Part shown: piece by piece, positions 51,640 to 63,105 of the stretch
Numbering within the stretch: the stretch's first letter is position 1
Layout of the letters: every line of letters starts with the position of its first letter
Source of the DNA: Eunapius fragilis
Taxonomy: Eukaryota > Porifera > Demospongiae > Spongillida > Spongillidae
DNA: 64,000 bases
Assembly (NCBI GenBank): GCA_963681505.1
Contig: OY811973.1
Location: 372,001-436,000, forward strand
Direction of reading: 5' to 3'
Position numbers and translations under genes: made by a program
Notes under the pieces: generated by a model
Databases searched by the model: none
Told to the model about the DNA's origin: nothing
The model's input: the letters and a program-made list of their open reading frames with translations, nothing else

Positions 51640-53930
51640 TACTGCTATCCTCCATGTGTGCAGTGGTTTGCTCATATTGCATGTCTCATCAACACCTCGA
51701 TGCTAAGATAGTCAATACTTCCCATAGAGATGTATGGGTGATAAATTTCCCATAGATATGTATGGGTGGGAACCTACTTTTGAATCGCTTGGTAAACCCA
51801 TACCAAAGCAGGTATGCTCGGGATGGCATTAAAAACCGATAGAGGAGGGGTTACTGCTATCGTCCATGTGTGCTGTGGTTTGCTCATATTGCATGTCACA
51901 TCAACACCTCTATGCTAATATAGTCAATATTTCCCATAGAGATGTATGGGTGGTATGCTCGGGATGGCATTAAAAACCGATAGAGGAGGGGTTACTGCTA
52001 TCTTCCATGTGTGCTGTGGTTTGCTCATATTGCATGTCACATCAACACCTCGATGCTAATATAGTCAATATTTCCCATAGAGATGTATGGGTGGTTTCCC
52101 ATAGAAATGTATAGGTGGGAACCTACTTTTGAATCGCTTAGTAAACCCATACCAATGCAGGTATGCTCGGGATGGCATTAAAAACCGATATAGGAGTGGT
52201 TACTGCTATCTTCCATGTGTGCAGTGGTTTGCTCATATTGCATGTCTCATCAACACCTCGATGCTAATATAGTCAATATTTCCTATAGAGATGTATGGGT
52301 GGTTTCCCATAGGAATGTATGGGTGGGAACCTACGTTTGAATCGATTGGTTAACCCATACCAAAGCAGGTATGCTCGGGGTGGAATTTAAAAGAGATAGA
52401 GGAGTGGTTACTGCTATCTTCCATGTGTGCAGTGGTTTGCTCATATTGTATGTCTCATCAACACCTCGATGCTAATATAGTCAAAAATTTCCCATAGAAA
52501 TGTATGGGTGGGAGCCTACTTTTGAATCGCTTGGTAAACCCATACCAAAGCAGGTATGCTCGGGATGGCATTAAAAACCGATAGAGTAGTGGTTACTGCT
52601 ATCTTCCATGTGTGCAGTGGTTTGCTCATATTGCATGTCAAATCAACACCTCGATGCTAATATAGTCAATATTTCCCATAGAGATGTATGGGTGGTTTCC
52701 CATAGGAATGTATGGGTGGGAACCTACTTTTGAATCGATTGGTTAACTCATACCAAAGCAGGTATGCTTGGGGTGGCATTTAAAACAGATAGAGGAGTGG
52801 TTACTGCTATCCTCCATGTGTGCAGTGGTTTGCTCATATTGCATGTCTCATCAACACCTCGATGCTAAGATAGTCAATACTTCCCATAGAGATGTATGGG
52901 TGATAAATTTCCCATAGATATGTATGGGTGGGAACCTACTTTTGAATCGCTTGGTAAACCCATACCAAAGCAGGTATGCTCGGGATGGCATTAAAAACCG
53001 ATAGAGGAGGGGTTACTGCTATCGTCCATGTGTGCTGTGGTTTGCTCATATTGCATGTCACATCAACACCTCTATGCTAATATAGTCAATATTTCCCATA
53101 GAGATGTATGGGTGGTATGCTCGGGATGGCATTAAAAACCGATAGAGGAGGGGTTACTGCTATCTTCCATGTGTGCTGTGGTTTGCTCATATTGCATGTC
53201 ACATCAACACCTCGATGCTAATATAGTCAATATTTCCCATAGAGATGTATGGGTGGTTTCCCATAGAAATGTATAGGTGGGAACCTACTTTTGAATCGCT
53301 TAGTAAACCCATACCAATGCAGGTATGCTCGGGATGGCATTAAAAACCGATATAGGAGTGGTTACTGCTATCTTCCATGTGTGCAGTGGTTTGCTCATAT
53401 TGCATGTCTCATCAACACCTCGATGCTAATATAGTCAATATTTCCTATAGAGATGTATGGGTGGTTTCCCATAGGAATGTATGGGTGGGAACCTACGTTT
53501 GAATCGATTGGTTAACCCATACCAAAGCAGGTATGCTCGGGGTGGAATTTAAAAGAGATAGAGGAGTGGTTACTGCTATCTTCCATGTGTGCAGTGGTTT
53601 GCTCATATTGTATGTCTCATCAACACCTCGATGCTAATATAGTCAAAAATTTCCCATAGAAATGTATGGGTGGGAGCCTACTTTTGAATCGCTTGGTAAA
53701 CCCATACCAAAGCAGGTATGCTCGGGATGGCATTAAAAACCGATAGAGTAGTGGTTACTGCTATCTTCCATGTGTGCAGTGGTTTGCTCATATTGCATGT
53801 CAAATCAACACCTCGATGCTAATATAGTCAATATTTCCCATAGAGATGTATGGGTGGTTTCCCATAGGAATGTATGGGTGGGAACCTACTTTTGAATCGA
53901 TTGGTTAACTCATACCAAAGCAGGTATGCT
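51640..53930 (+). repeat. higher-order repeat: 1162-bp unit, two copies
   Basis: The rare variant TATCCTCCATGTGTGCAG occurs at about 51646 and 52808, an offset of 1162 bases. The following text, including GATAAATTTCCCATAGATAT, repeats with that offset. Confidence 0.88.
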
Positions 53931-56900
53931 TGGGGTGGAATTTAAAAGAGATAGAGGAGTGGTTACTGCTATGTTTCATGTGTGCAGTGGTTTGCTCATA
54001 TTGCATGTCTCATCAACACCTCGATGCTAAAATTGTCAATATTTCCCATAGAAATGTATGGGTGGGAACCTACTTTTGAATCGCTTAGTAATCCCATACC
54101 AATGCAGGTATGCTCGGGGTGGCATTAAAAGGAGATAGAGGAGTGGTTACTGCTATCTTCCATGTGTGCAATGGTTTGCTCATATTGCATGTCTCATCAA
54201 CACCTCGATGCTAAGATAGTCAAAAATTTCCCATAGAAATGTATCGGTGGGAACCTACTTTTGAATCGCTTGGTAAACCCATACCAAAGCAGGTATGCTC
54301 GGGATGGCATTAAAAACCGATAGAGGAGGGGTTACTGCTATCTTCCATGTGTGCTGTGGTTTGCTCATATTGCATGTCACATCAACACCTCGATGCTAAT
54401 ATAGTCAATATTTCCCATAGAGATGTATGGGTGGTTTCCCATAGGAATGTATGGGTGGGAACCTACTTTTGAATCGATTGGTTAACTCATACCAAAGCAG
54501 GTATGCTCGGGGTGGAATTTAAAAGAGATAGAGGAGTGGTTACTGCTATCTTTCATGTGTGCAGTGGTTTGCTCATATTGCATGTCTCATCAACACCTCG
54601 ATGCTAAGATAGTCAAAAATTTCCCATAGAAATGTATGGGTGGGAACCTACTTTTGAATCGCTTGGTAAACCCATACCGAAGCAGGTATGCTCAGGATGG
54701 CATTAAAAACCGATAGAGGAGTGGTTACTGTTATCTTCCATGTGTGCAGTGGTTTGCTCATATTGCATGTCTCATCAACACCTCGATGCTAATATAGTCA
54801 ATATTTCCCATAGAGATGTATGGGTGGTTTCCCATAGAAATGTATAGGTGGGAACCTACTTTTGAATCGCTTAGTAAACCCATACCAATGCAGGTATGCT
54901 CGGGATGGCATTAAAAACCGATATAGGAGTGGTTACTGCTATCTTCCATGTGTGCAGTGGTTTGCTCATATTGCATGTCTCATCAACACCTCGATGCTAG
55001 TATAGTCATTATTTCCCATAGAGATGTATGGGTGGTTTCCCATAGGAATGTATGGGTGGGAACCTACTTTTGAATCGATTGGTTAACCCATACCATAGCA
55101 GGTATGCTCGGGGTGGAATTTAAAAGAGATAGAGGAGTGGTTACTGCTATCTTTCATGTGTGCAGTGGTTTGCTCATATGGCATGTCTCATCAACACCTC
55201 GATGCTAAGATAGTCAATATTTCCAATAGAAATGGATGGGTGGGAACCTACTTTTGAATCGCTTAGTAAACCCATACCAATGCAGGTATGCTCGGGGTGG
55301 CATTAAAAGGAGATAGAGGAGTGGTTACTGCTATCTTCCATGTGTGCAGTGGTTTGCTCATATTGTATGTCTCATCAACACCTCGATGCTAAGATAGTCA
55401 AAAATTTCCCATAGAAATGTATCGGTGGGAACCTACTTTTGAATCGCTTGGTAAACCCATACCAAAGCAGGTATGCTCGGGATGGCATTAAAAACCGATA
55501 GAGGAGGGGTTACTGCTATCTTCCATGTGTGCTGTGGTTTGCTCATATTGCATGTCACATCAACACCTCGATGCTAATACAGTCAATATTTCCCATAGAG
55601 ATGTATGGGTGGTTTCCCATAGGAATGTATGGGTCGGAACCTACTTTTGAATCGATTGGTTAACCCATACCAAAGCAGGTATGCTTGGGGTGGAATTTAA
55701 AAGAGATAGAGGAGTGGTTACTGCTATCTTTCATGTGTGCAGTGGTTTGCTCATATTGCATGTCGCATCAACACCTCGATGCTAAGATAGTCAAAAATTT
55801 CCCATAGAAATGTATGGGTGGGAACCTACTTTTGAATCGCTTGGTAAACCCATACCGAAGCAGGTATGCTCGGGATGGCATTAAAAACCGATATAGGAGT
55901 GGTTATTGCTATCTTCCATGTGTGCAGTGGTTTGCTCATATTGCATGTCTCATCAACACCTCGATGCTAATATAGTCAATATTTCCCATAGAGATGTATG
56001 GGTGGTTTCCCATAGGAATGTATGGGTGGGAACCTACTTTTGAATGGATTGGTTAACCCATACCAAAGTAGGTATGCTCGGGGTGGAATTTAAAAGAGAT
56101 AGAGGAGTGGTTACTGCTATCTTTCATGTGTGCAGTGGTTTGCTCATATTGCATGTCTCATCAACACCTCGATGCTAAGATAGTCAATATTTCCCATAGA
56201 AATGTATGGGTGGGAACCTACTTTTGAATCGCTTAGTAATCCCATACCAATGCAGGTATGCTCGGGGTGGCATTAAAAGGAGATAGAGGAGTGGTTACTG
56301 CTATCTTCCATGTGTGCAGTGGTTTGCTCATATTGCATGTCTCATCAACACCTCGATGCTAAGATAGTCAAAAATTTCCCATAGAAATGTATGGGTGGGA
56401 ACCTACTTTTGAATCGCTTGGTAAACCCATACCAAAGCAGGTATGCTCGGGATGGCATTAAAAACCGATAGAGTAGTGGTTACTGCTATCTTCCATGTGT
56501 GCAGTGGTTTGCTCATATTGCATGTCTCATCAACACCTCGATGCTAAGATAGTCAATTTTTCCCATAGAGATGTATGGGTGGTTTCCCATAGGAATGTAT
56601 GGGTGGGAACCTACCTTTGAATCGATTGGTTAACCCATACCAAAGCAGGTATGCTTGGGGTGGAAGTTAAAAGAGATAGAGGAGTGGTTACTGCTATCTT
56701 TCATGTGTGCAGTGGTTTGCTCATATTGCATGTCTCATCAACACCTCGATGCTAAGATAGTCAAAAATTTCCCATAGAAATGTATGGGTGGGAACCTACT
56801 TTTGAATCGCTTGGTAAACCCATACCGAAGCAGGTATGCTCGGGATGGCATTAAAAACAGATAGAAGAGTGGTTACTGTTATCTTCCATGTGTGCAGTGG

Positions 56901-59900
56901 TTTGCTCATATTGCATGTCTCATCAACACCTCGATGCTAATATAGTCAATATTTCCCATAGAGATGTATGGGTGGTTTCCCATAGAAATGTATATGTGGG
57001 AACCTACTTTTGAATCGCTTAGTAAACCCATACCAATGCAGGTATGCTCGGGATGGCATTAAAAACCGATATAGGAGTGGTTACTGTTATCTTCCATGTG
57101 TGCAGTGGTTTGCTCATATTGCATGTCTCATCAACACCTCGATGCTAAGATAGTCAATATTTCCCATAGAGATGTATGGGTGGGAACCTATTATCCACCT
57201 GGTCTTGACTTGCACCACACTGCTTACAAGGCAGCCTTGATAAGGAGTCAGCATTTCCTTGCTTTAGGCCTGGGCAATGTTCCACTGCAAAGTCGTATTC
57301 TGACAAAATTTCAAGCCATCTTGCCACCTGCCCATGTGGATCTTTGAAATTTTTCAGCCATTTGAGTGCACTGTGGTCTGTGCGGACTTTGAAAGGGCGT
57401 CCCCAAAGGTAGGGCTTGAAATATTGGATAGCCCAAATCAAGGCTAGCATTTCCCGCCGAGTAGCACAGTACTGCCGTTCCTGTTTAGTAAGTACACGAC
57501 TAGCATATGCGACTACACACCTGTCATTCTCTTGAGAGAGAACTGCTCCTAAACCCTCCAAGCTTGCATCACAATCAACTGTAAACGGCATATTGAACTA
57601 TGGAAAAGAGAGAATAGGAGGAGAACTAAGTTTTGTCTTTAGCTGCACAAATGCCTCATCGCACAACCCAGTCCACTCCCATGGTTTCAACTTCTCAGTC
57701 AATGCATGCAGAGGAGCAGCAATGTGTGCAAAACTTGCGGTAGTATGAGGCAATTCCTAAAAAACGTCTCAGTTCCTCAAGGTTCACTGGGGTAGGCCAT
57801 TCCACAATGCACTTAATTTTATCATCATCCACTTTCACACCATCTGCTGACACTATGTAACCCAGGTAATGCACACATTTCTTCAAAATATAGCACTTGC
57901 TTGGTTTTAGTTTCAACCCTGCCTTCTTGAGCCTTGCCAGAACATCTCTAAGTCTGCTCAGATGCTGTTCAACTGTTGTGCTAAAAATGACAATATCATC
58001 AAGGTAAACTAAACACGTCGTCCAATGGAGTCCAGCTAGAACCATTTCCATAAGCTTTTGAAAGGTACTGGGTGCATTAGAAAGCCCGAATGGCATAACC
58101 TTGAACTGATAAGTTCCAAAAGGTGTACTGAAAGCTGTCTTCTCCTTATGTTCTGGCTCCATTTCCACTTGCCAGTAGCCACTTGCCAGGTCTAAGGTAG
58201 AAAACCATTTGGCTCCACCCAGCATGTCAAGAGTCTCATCTATTCTAGGTAAGGGGTGGACCTCTTTCTTGGTCACATCATTAATACGGCGAAAGTCTAC
58301 ACAAAACCTTAATGTACCATCCTTCTTCCTAGCTAGAACAATTGGAGATGACCATGGGCCACTGCTTGCCTCAATCACGTCTTGTTGCAGCATGTCATCT
58401 AGCATTTTCTTTACTGTCTCTCTTTGATGGTAGGGCATCCGTCTAGCCTGTTGATGGATGGGAGGGGCCTCTCCTGTGTTGACTTTATGCTTCAGCACAT
58501 TCGTTCGTCCCAGGTCCTTCTCGCCTACCAAGATGACATCAGAAAACTCACACAACAACCTTTTCAATTTCCCTCGATCTGCACATGAAAGCTCATCTAT
58601 CCGGGTTACCATGGATTCAATTGCCCTAGCAACCTCCTCAGACGAATGAGTTTTGAGAGCTGAACATGTGACACCAGTGTCAGTGTCTACTGGTTCCAGG
58701 CTAACAACATCCACCTGTGCCCCACAACAAAAACAGCCTATGGCTTCATCTGCTTCAAGTGTCGCTGGGAATGGTAGTGGGTTAAGTATCTGAACAACTA
58801 TCTGACCTGATTGGATAGGTGAAACTGATCGGGCAATCAACACACCATGTGTTTCAGCCATCTCTGAATGTGGTTCAAAAATACCGATTGTAGCACTACC
58901 ATCAGTTGGAGTTACCCTAACAGGCAGCCTGACTTGATGATAACCTGGAATCACCACCTTCTCACCCATAACAACATGACATGTGGATGACTGGGCACCA
59001 AAAGACAATGGAACACAATTACCAGGTTTGCCTAGTCCTACCGTCAAAGTCCTTTTTCCTAGATCAATCAAGCATTTCTGCTTCTCCAAATAATCAGTTC
59101 CCAGAAGGCACTGCTGCAACATTTGCTCAACAACCAGAACCTTGTGCTTCCCTTGATGTGTGCCAATCTGCAAGTGAAGATCAATCTCCCCAGCCACCTT
59201 AAGCTCTTCACCATTTACAGCCATCACTGGAACAGTGCATGGGGAGAGTGAACTTTTGACCTTAATTTTCACCTTATTCCACACTGCTTCATGCATAAGT
59301 GTTACTGAAGAACCAGTGTCTACTAACATGCTGACGCCGAATCCCTCTATATGCCCTTGTATGGTTAATGTACATGCAACAGCTGATGTATGTTCCACTG
59401 ACTTATTGTTTGATGGCTTCCTCTGTACACCTTCTCTTCTGCTTGGACAATCCCGTCTTAAATGCCCTGTCTCGCCACAACGCCAGCAAGTCAGCTTCCT
59501 TTTAGGCCAATTTCTTTTTCCTGGTTCACGTTCCGCCCTCAGTTTGGTCAATTGCTCAGTCAACCGCTCAACCTGTTGAGTAAGCTTGTGTACCTGACCA
59601 TCACTCCTTCCAATAGCACAGCTACTTCCGCCTCCTCGGGTATCGTCAATTGTAGCTTCCGCTTTTAGATGCGCTTGGGCTAACTCCGCTGTCTGCAGTC
59701 TGTAAGCCAGTTTCACCGCGTCGTCCAGCGTCTCTGGTGAATCTGTGAGAAGTTTGAGCTGGATGGTAGAGGAAAGAATACCCTGGATAAATTGGTTACG
59801 AGCAATCTCCAAGCGCCTCTCTGGTGGCCATGAAGAATATCCTTTGTCCGCCAGAACACGCAACCTGCCGGCGAATTCGAGGACAGACTCACCTGCTTTC

Positions 59901-60212
59901 TGTCTCGCCACGTGCATCTTCGCCTGCCACTCTAATTCCACCCCATCAGGAGAAAAGTGACTCGCAAGGCACGCTTTCACCGCATCATACTCAACCGTTT
60001 CGCTCACCAATCCCAGCTGACTTACAATCCTGAAGGGCTCGTCTTCAAGCAGCGAAACCAACTCTGCTCCTTTCTTCTCTTCAGGTAAGCCTGCTTCTTG
60101 GATATATAGTTCCACTCGCTTTATCCATAGACTGAAGTCGGTCCCAGTTGCGAAGCGAGGAGGCGGACGCGCTGAAAACCGAGTAGGCCTCCTCTCGCGT
60201 TCGGGTTCCGTC

Positions 60213-60230
60213 ATCCCACTTCTGACACCA
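60213..60230 (-). promoter_or_regulatory. primer-binding site, tRNA-Leu type
   Basis: On the minus strand TGGTGTCAGAAGTGGGAT, one base after the LTR end. It is complementary to the 3' end of a leucine tRNA as commonly used by Ty3/Gypsy elements (tRNA identity from memory). The gag start codon overlaps its last bases. Confidence 0.75.
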
Positions 60231-60231
60231 A

Positions 60232-60333
60232 TGTAGCGTCGGATACAGGTGTGGCAAAAAGGATCATCAATGCAATCACATACGTGCTTATATAATACAG
60301 ATACAAGTACAAAGGTCATAGCGCATGCGCTAC
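60232..60333 (-). repeat. candidate short 5' LTR of the Ty3/Gypsy copy
   Basis: 102 bp that begin TGTAGCG and end CGCTACA, a perfect 7-bp inverted terminal pair with canonical TG/CA ends. On the minus strand it contains a TATATAAG box. Only one copy is present, so the boundary rests on the termini and the adjacent primer site. The length is short for this family. Confidence 0.65.
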
Positions 60334-60359
60334 ACTATTAATTAGAATGCTCTAGTCCA

Positions 60360-60959
60360 TTGCGGGTTATTAGGGCAGCTTCACCTCACTTTCCTGTATT
60401 AAGGGCTTTCACTAGGCTGCTTTATAAAGCTCGCAAATGCCACATGAACATTTTGGCTATTGATTCAGCACTTTCTAGTGGAAGTATTGACGAGCTGATA
60501 CCTTTTCTGGGCTTGAAGGAAAATTTGTCAGATTTGTTTAGTGTGGATGGAGTTGAGCATCCCGTAGTTAGTGAAGACCACTCATCATCTGGTCTAGGCT
60601 GCATTGAGAGAGGCTTGAAAGTTACGCATGCTGACCTTATAGCTGAGCTACAATCCAAGTTCAATGACGATGCAGAGTTTGCATGTTGTAGCTGTGAACG
60701 ATTATGCAAGCGTAAACAAGTGTCTTGTGTAAACTTTAGTCTTGACAAATATGAAACTGACGCATGGCAAAGAACGAAAGCCCATGTTTTGCAGAATGGT
60801 GTCACTGAACAACTAATATACATTTGTCAGTACTGCCGACCATTTCTAAACAAGAATACCATACCAGCATGTAGTTCACTTCCTGAGTTCTCACACTATC
60901 CATCTTTACTTCATGTAGGCTACACCTCCATGTTTAGATTGGAGCATTTTCAAATTTGA
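60360..60959 (+). pseudogene. Helitron Rep/helicase N-terminal zinc-finger fragment
   Basis: About 200 open codons whose C-terminal half resembles the N-terminal region of animal Helitron proteins: a CCSCERLCKRKQVSCVNF zinc-binding block, about 25 residues later IYICQYCRPFLNKNTIPACS, and then a short SLPEF tail. The Rep nuclease HUH motif and the helicase are absent, so this is a small piece of a rolling-circle DNA transposon. It starts about 27 bp beyond the LTR end. An alternative is a host protein derived from a Helitron. Confidence 0.6.
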
Positions 60960-61206
60960 CCAATAAAATTTTAGCACATGCCGTTCATATGATAGAATTG
61001 GACCAATAGAATTATAGCACAGTCTGCACACGTGTTAAGGCTTTGCAGGTATAAAAGTCAGTCATGCACCCGCTGAATTATAGTGCACTTTGAAAAAAGA
61101 GGTAAGAATTTAATAATATACTCTATGTGGATTCACGTGTAAACTTGCTTGAAAAAAGAATAAGGTAAAATTTTTTAAAATCATACTCTCTGTCACGTAC
61201 ATGTAG
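60958..61206 (+). promoter_or_regulatory. promoter-like block with two CCAAT boxes, a TATA box and a 5' intron
   Basis: GACCAATAAAATTTTAGCAC (60958) and GACCAATAGAATTATAGCAC (61001) are near-duplicates with CCAAT boxes. GTATAAAAG lies at 61049-61057. A donor-like GAG|GTAAGAA occurs at 61101/61102 and an acceptor-like ACATGTAG ends at 61206, immediately before the ATG at 61207. The spacing suits an RNA polymerase II core promoter with a 5' untranslated exon. AATAAA at 60962 could alternatively be a poly(A) signal for the upstream fragment. Confidence 0.5.
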
Positions 61207-61764
61207 ATGGCAGCAGAAGACCTTACGGGGTTTTTTAATCAAGAGGGGTCGGAGGAGGAAGAGGATGACATAAATCCTCCGACTCCTCTCCCCTTCACCC
61301 CGCCACCTCCAGAAGCCCCGCCACTCCTACCAGCAGCACTGCCCTCACCACCACTACCAGCAGCGCTACCCCCGCCGGCACCACCAGCGCTGCCCCCGCC
61401 GGCACCATCAGCGCTACCCCCGCCGGCACCACCAGCGCTGCCCCCGCCGGCACCACCAGCGCTACCCCCGCCGGCACCACCAGCGCTGCCCCCACCGGCA
61501 CCACCAGCGCTGCCCCCGCCGGCACCACCAGCGCTACCCCCGCCGGCACCACCAGCGCTACCCCCGCCGGCACCACCAGCGCTGCCCCCGCTGCCACCGC
61601 CGCCTGTGCTCCCTCCCTGGCCTGCATGGCCACTGCCACCCTGGCAGAACCCAGCATGGCGGGGAGGCCGGGGAGGAGGACGTCCCCGCAGGAGACGAGG
61701 GCGCGGGCGAGGACAACTAATAATTAATACTACAAACTCATATAATTATAATTATTATTATTAA
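61207..61764 (+). CDS. proline/alanine-repeat protein with acidic start and RGG-like tail
   Basis: The frame has 185 codons. Residues 1-30 are acidic (EEEEDD at 17-22). Residues about 55-130 are an eight-residue repeat PPAPPALP (about nine times), encoded by a 24-bp minisatellite. Then come LPPPPVLPPWPAWPLPPW, an arginine/glycine-rich RGGRGGGRPRRRRGRGRG segment (about 152-169) and a tyrosine/asparagine-rich end. There is no signal peptide or membrane segment. RGG segments often bind RNA, but no function is assigned. The start was chosen because a plausible acceptor ends directly before the ATG and a CCAAT/TATA block lies upstream. ATTAAA near 61761 could be a poly(A) signal. The repeat is also open on the minus strand, so the frame alone proves little. 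Confidence 0.5.
   Translation: MAAEDLTGFFNQEGSEEEEDDINPPTPLPFTPPPPEAPPLLPAALPSPPLPAALPPPAPPALPPPAPSALPPPAPPALPPPAPPALPPPAPPALPPPAPPALPPPAPPALPPPAPPALPPPAPPALPPLPPPPVLPPWPAWPLPPWQNPAWRGGRGGGRPRRRRGRGRGQLIINTTNSYNYNYYY
61374..61590 (+). repeat. 24-bp GC-rich minisatellite inside the ORF
   Basis: About nine copies of CCGGCACCACCAGCGCTRCC plus CCCG, with T/C, C/A and G/A variants only at a few positions. Confidence 0.92.
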
Positions 61765-61874
61765 AGTTATTTATTGAAAATGATGCTACATATACAACAT
61801 TTACAGTTTTAAGTTTAAGCTACACAATTTTACTAAACAAAAAATAATACACTGAAACGGAGAAGGTGAGGAGA

Positions 61875-62081
61875 CTAACATCCAGTTGCCATTGAACGGG
61901 ACAGCAGAGCTCTGGCATTCGCTCTAACTAGGACCAAGTTTAACCTGCCATAGAGAGCCGAAGTGGCCTGGGACTTGCAACAATTTGATCTAATTGCCAG
62001 GCGCGCTGCCAGTCGAGAAAGGTTTGTCTGTGCTTCAGGACCCCAACATTCATAAACCTCAACTGCCAAAGGTACACACAC
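61875..62081 (-). pseudogene. LINE ORF C-terminal fragment, copy 2
   Basis: 68 codons with CVPLAVEVYECWGPEAQ, LSRLAARLA, LYGRLNLVLVRANARALLSR. These align with the end of the fragment at 5944-6360 (CIPLAVESYGNWG, LASRLSFG, IYGKLNLTLVRCNARALL). The sequence is diverged from that copy, so the two are separate insertions of related elements. The nuclease core is not present. Confidence 0.62.
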
Positions 62082-62217
62082 ACACCCAAGCTCTGAGCAC
62101 TTTGTGTCATTGCTGGCATGTTTTCTGTTTGTTATTGCATTAAGAAATAAAGGGGATCGTCCAAATTCTATGTGCTCTTCCTACATTTCATCGACTACGG
62201 TGAAAAAAAACCTATGA

Positions 62218-62510
62218 AACAAGTAAATAAAAACATTCTCTAACGAGAGAGTTGTTGGTATATAGGATTGACCAATGGTGGTGTAAAGAGCACGGAAACA
62301 TAGGTGACAGAAATTTTACTGGAAAATTGAAATAGGCCTATATTTAGCACACAATATAACACACATGCCTGAGTAATGGGCTAAATATAGGCCTATTTCA
62401 ATTTTCCAGTAAAATTTCTGTCACCTATGTTTCCGTGCTTTTTACACCACCATTGGTCAATCCTATATACCAACAACTCTCTCGTTAGAGAATGTTTTTA
62501 TTTACTTGTT
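62218..62510. mobile_element. 293-bp near-perfect hairpin element
   Basis: The left arm 62218-62348 and right arm 62380-62510 are 131-bp inverse copies with about one mismatch (TGTAAAGAGCACGG against the inverse of CCGTGCTTTTTACA). The loop is 31 bases. The ends read AACAAGTAAATAAAAAC / GTTTTTATTTACTTGTT. No coding capacity; target duplication is not clear. Confidence 0.93.
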
Positions 62511-63105
62511 AACAATCAATTCAAAAGTAGGTTCCCACCCATACATTTCTATGGACATATCTCTATGGTAAAGTTTGACTATCTTAACGTCAAGGTTTTG
62601 ATTATGCTTCTAATTCTAGAAAACCACTGCACACTTGGAAGATAGCTGTGACCATCCCTCTTTCTATTATTGTTGCCACCTCAGGCATACAAGCTTCAGT
62701 GTTTGTTTAACAAGCAATTCAAAAGTAGGTTCCCACCAATGCATTTCTATGGACATCTCAATGGTACAGTTTGACTATCTTGACATTATGGTGTTGATAA
62801 GGCTTCTAATTCAAGTAAACCAATGCATACATGGAATATAGCAGGGACCATCCCTCTTTCTATAATTGATGTCACCTTAGGCATGTAAGCTTCATTGTGG
62901 GTTTAACAAGCAATTCAAAAGTAGGTTCCCACTCATACATTTCTAAGGACATCTCTATGGTAAAGTTTGACTATCTTAACATTAAGGTATTCATGAGGCT
63001 TCTAATTCAAGTAAACCAATGCATACATGGAAGATAGCTGGGACCATCCCGCTTTCTATAAATGATGTCACCTCAGGCATATAAGCTTGAGTGTTGGTTT
63101 ATCGC
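62511..63105 (-). repeat. three satellite-related units, inverted
   Basis: Three units of about 196-198 bp, each with CAATTCAAAAGTAGGTTCCC, then a CATACATTTCTATGGACAT line and TTTGACTATCTTAAC. They are reverse-oriented relatives of the main array, with a different second half (CACCTCAGGCATACAAGCTT). Confidence 0.88.

Larger units (their letters stand above)
37967..57190 (+). repeat. main satellite array, 185/208-bp monomers, about 19.2 kb
   Basis: Roughly 95-100 head-to-tail monomers, all in one orientation. The short monomer is 185 bp: ATGTGTGCAGTGGTTTGCTC, CATCAACACCTCGATGCTAA, ATAGTCAAAAATTTCCCATA, GAAATGTATGGGTGGGAACC, then an ATCGCTTGGTAAACCCATAC line. The long monomer is 208 bp and has the TTTCCCATAGA.ATGTATGGG box twice. 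Variant monomers are arranged in higher-order repeats listed separately. The left edge joins the 27-bp minisatellite; the right edge ends within a monomer at the Ty3/Gypsy copy. The recurring 60-72-codon frames are not genes. Confidence 0.97.
57190..60333 (-). mobile_element. Ty3/Gypsy retrotransposon fossil bordered by the satellite
   Basis: Parts seen along the minus strand: a 5' LTR (60333-60232), a primer-binding site (60230-60213), gag beginning MTEPERERRP at 60214 with a CCHC knuckle (CWRCGETGHLRRDC), a protease with MLVDTGSSVTLMH, a reverse transcriptase with WSSPIVLARKKDG, FSTLDLASGYWQVEM and LVYLDDIVIFS, and RNase H with TVDCDASLEGLGAVL and VRTDHSALKWL. Integrase and the second LTR are absent here: the element text ends where the satellite begins at about 57190. 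Gag through reverse transcriptase reads nearly clean. It is broken, with about one break besides the missing part, and looks fairly young. Confidence 0.93.

Noticed and set aside
37967-57190. Regularly spaced repeats that could be mistaken for a CRISPR array
   Set aside because: The intervening sequence is itself repeated, the monomers are 185-208 bp, no cas gene is present and the genome is eukaryotic.
38046-57347. Dozens of 60-83-codon frames (for example beginning MYGWEPTFES or MQYEQTTAHM)
   Set aside because: They repeat with the satellite period on both strands, and every copy is a translation of the monomer. There is no sign of a gene.
61295-61657. 120-codon minus-strand frame rich in alanine and valine
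   Set aside because: A mirror of the 24-bp repeat in the plus-strand ORF. It has no promoter or splice support.
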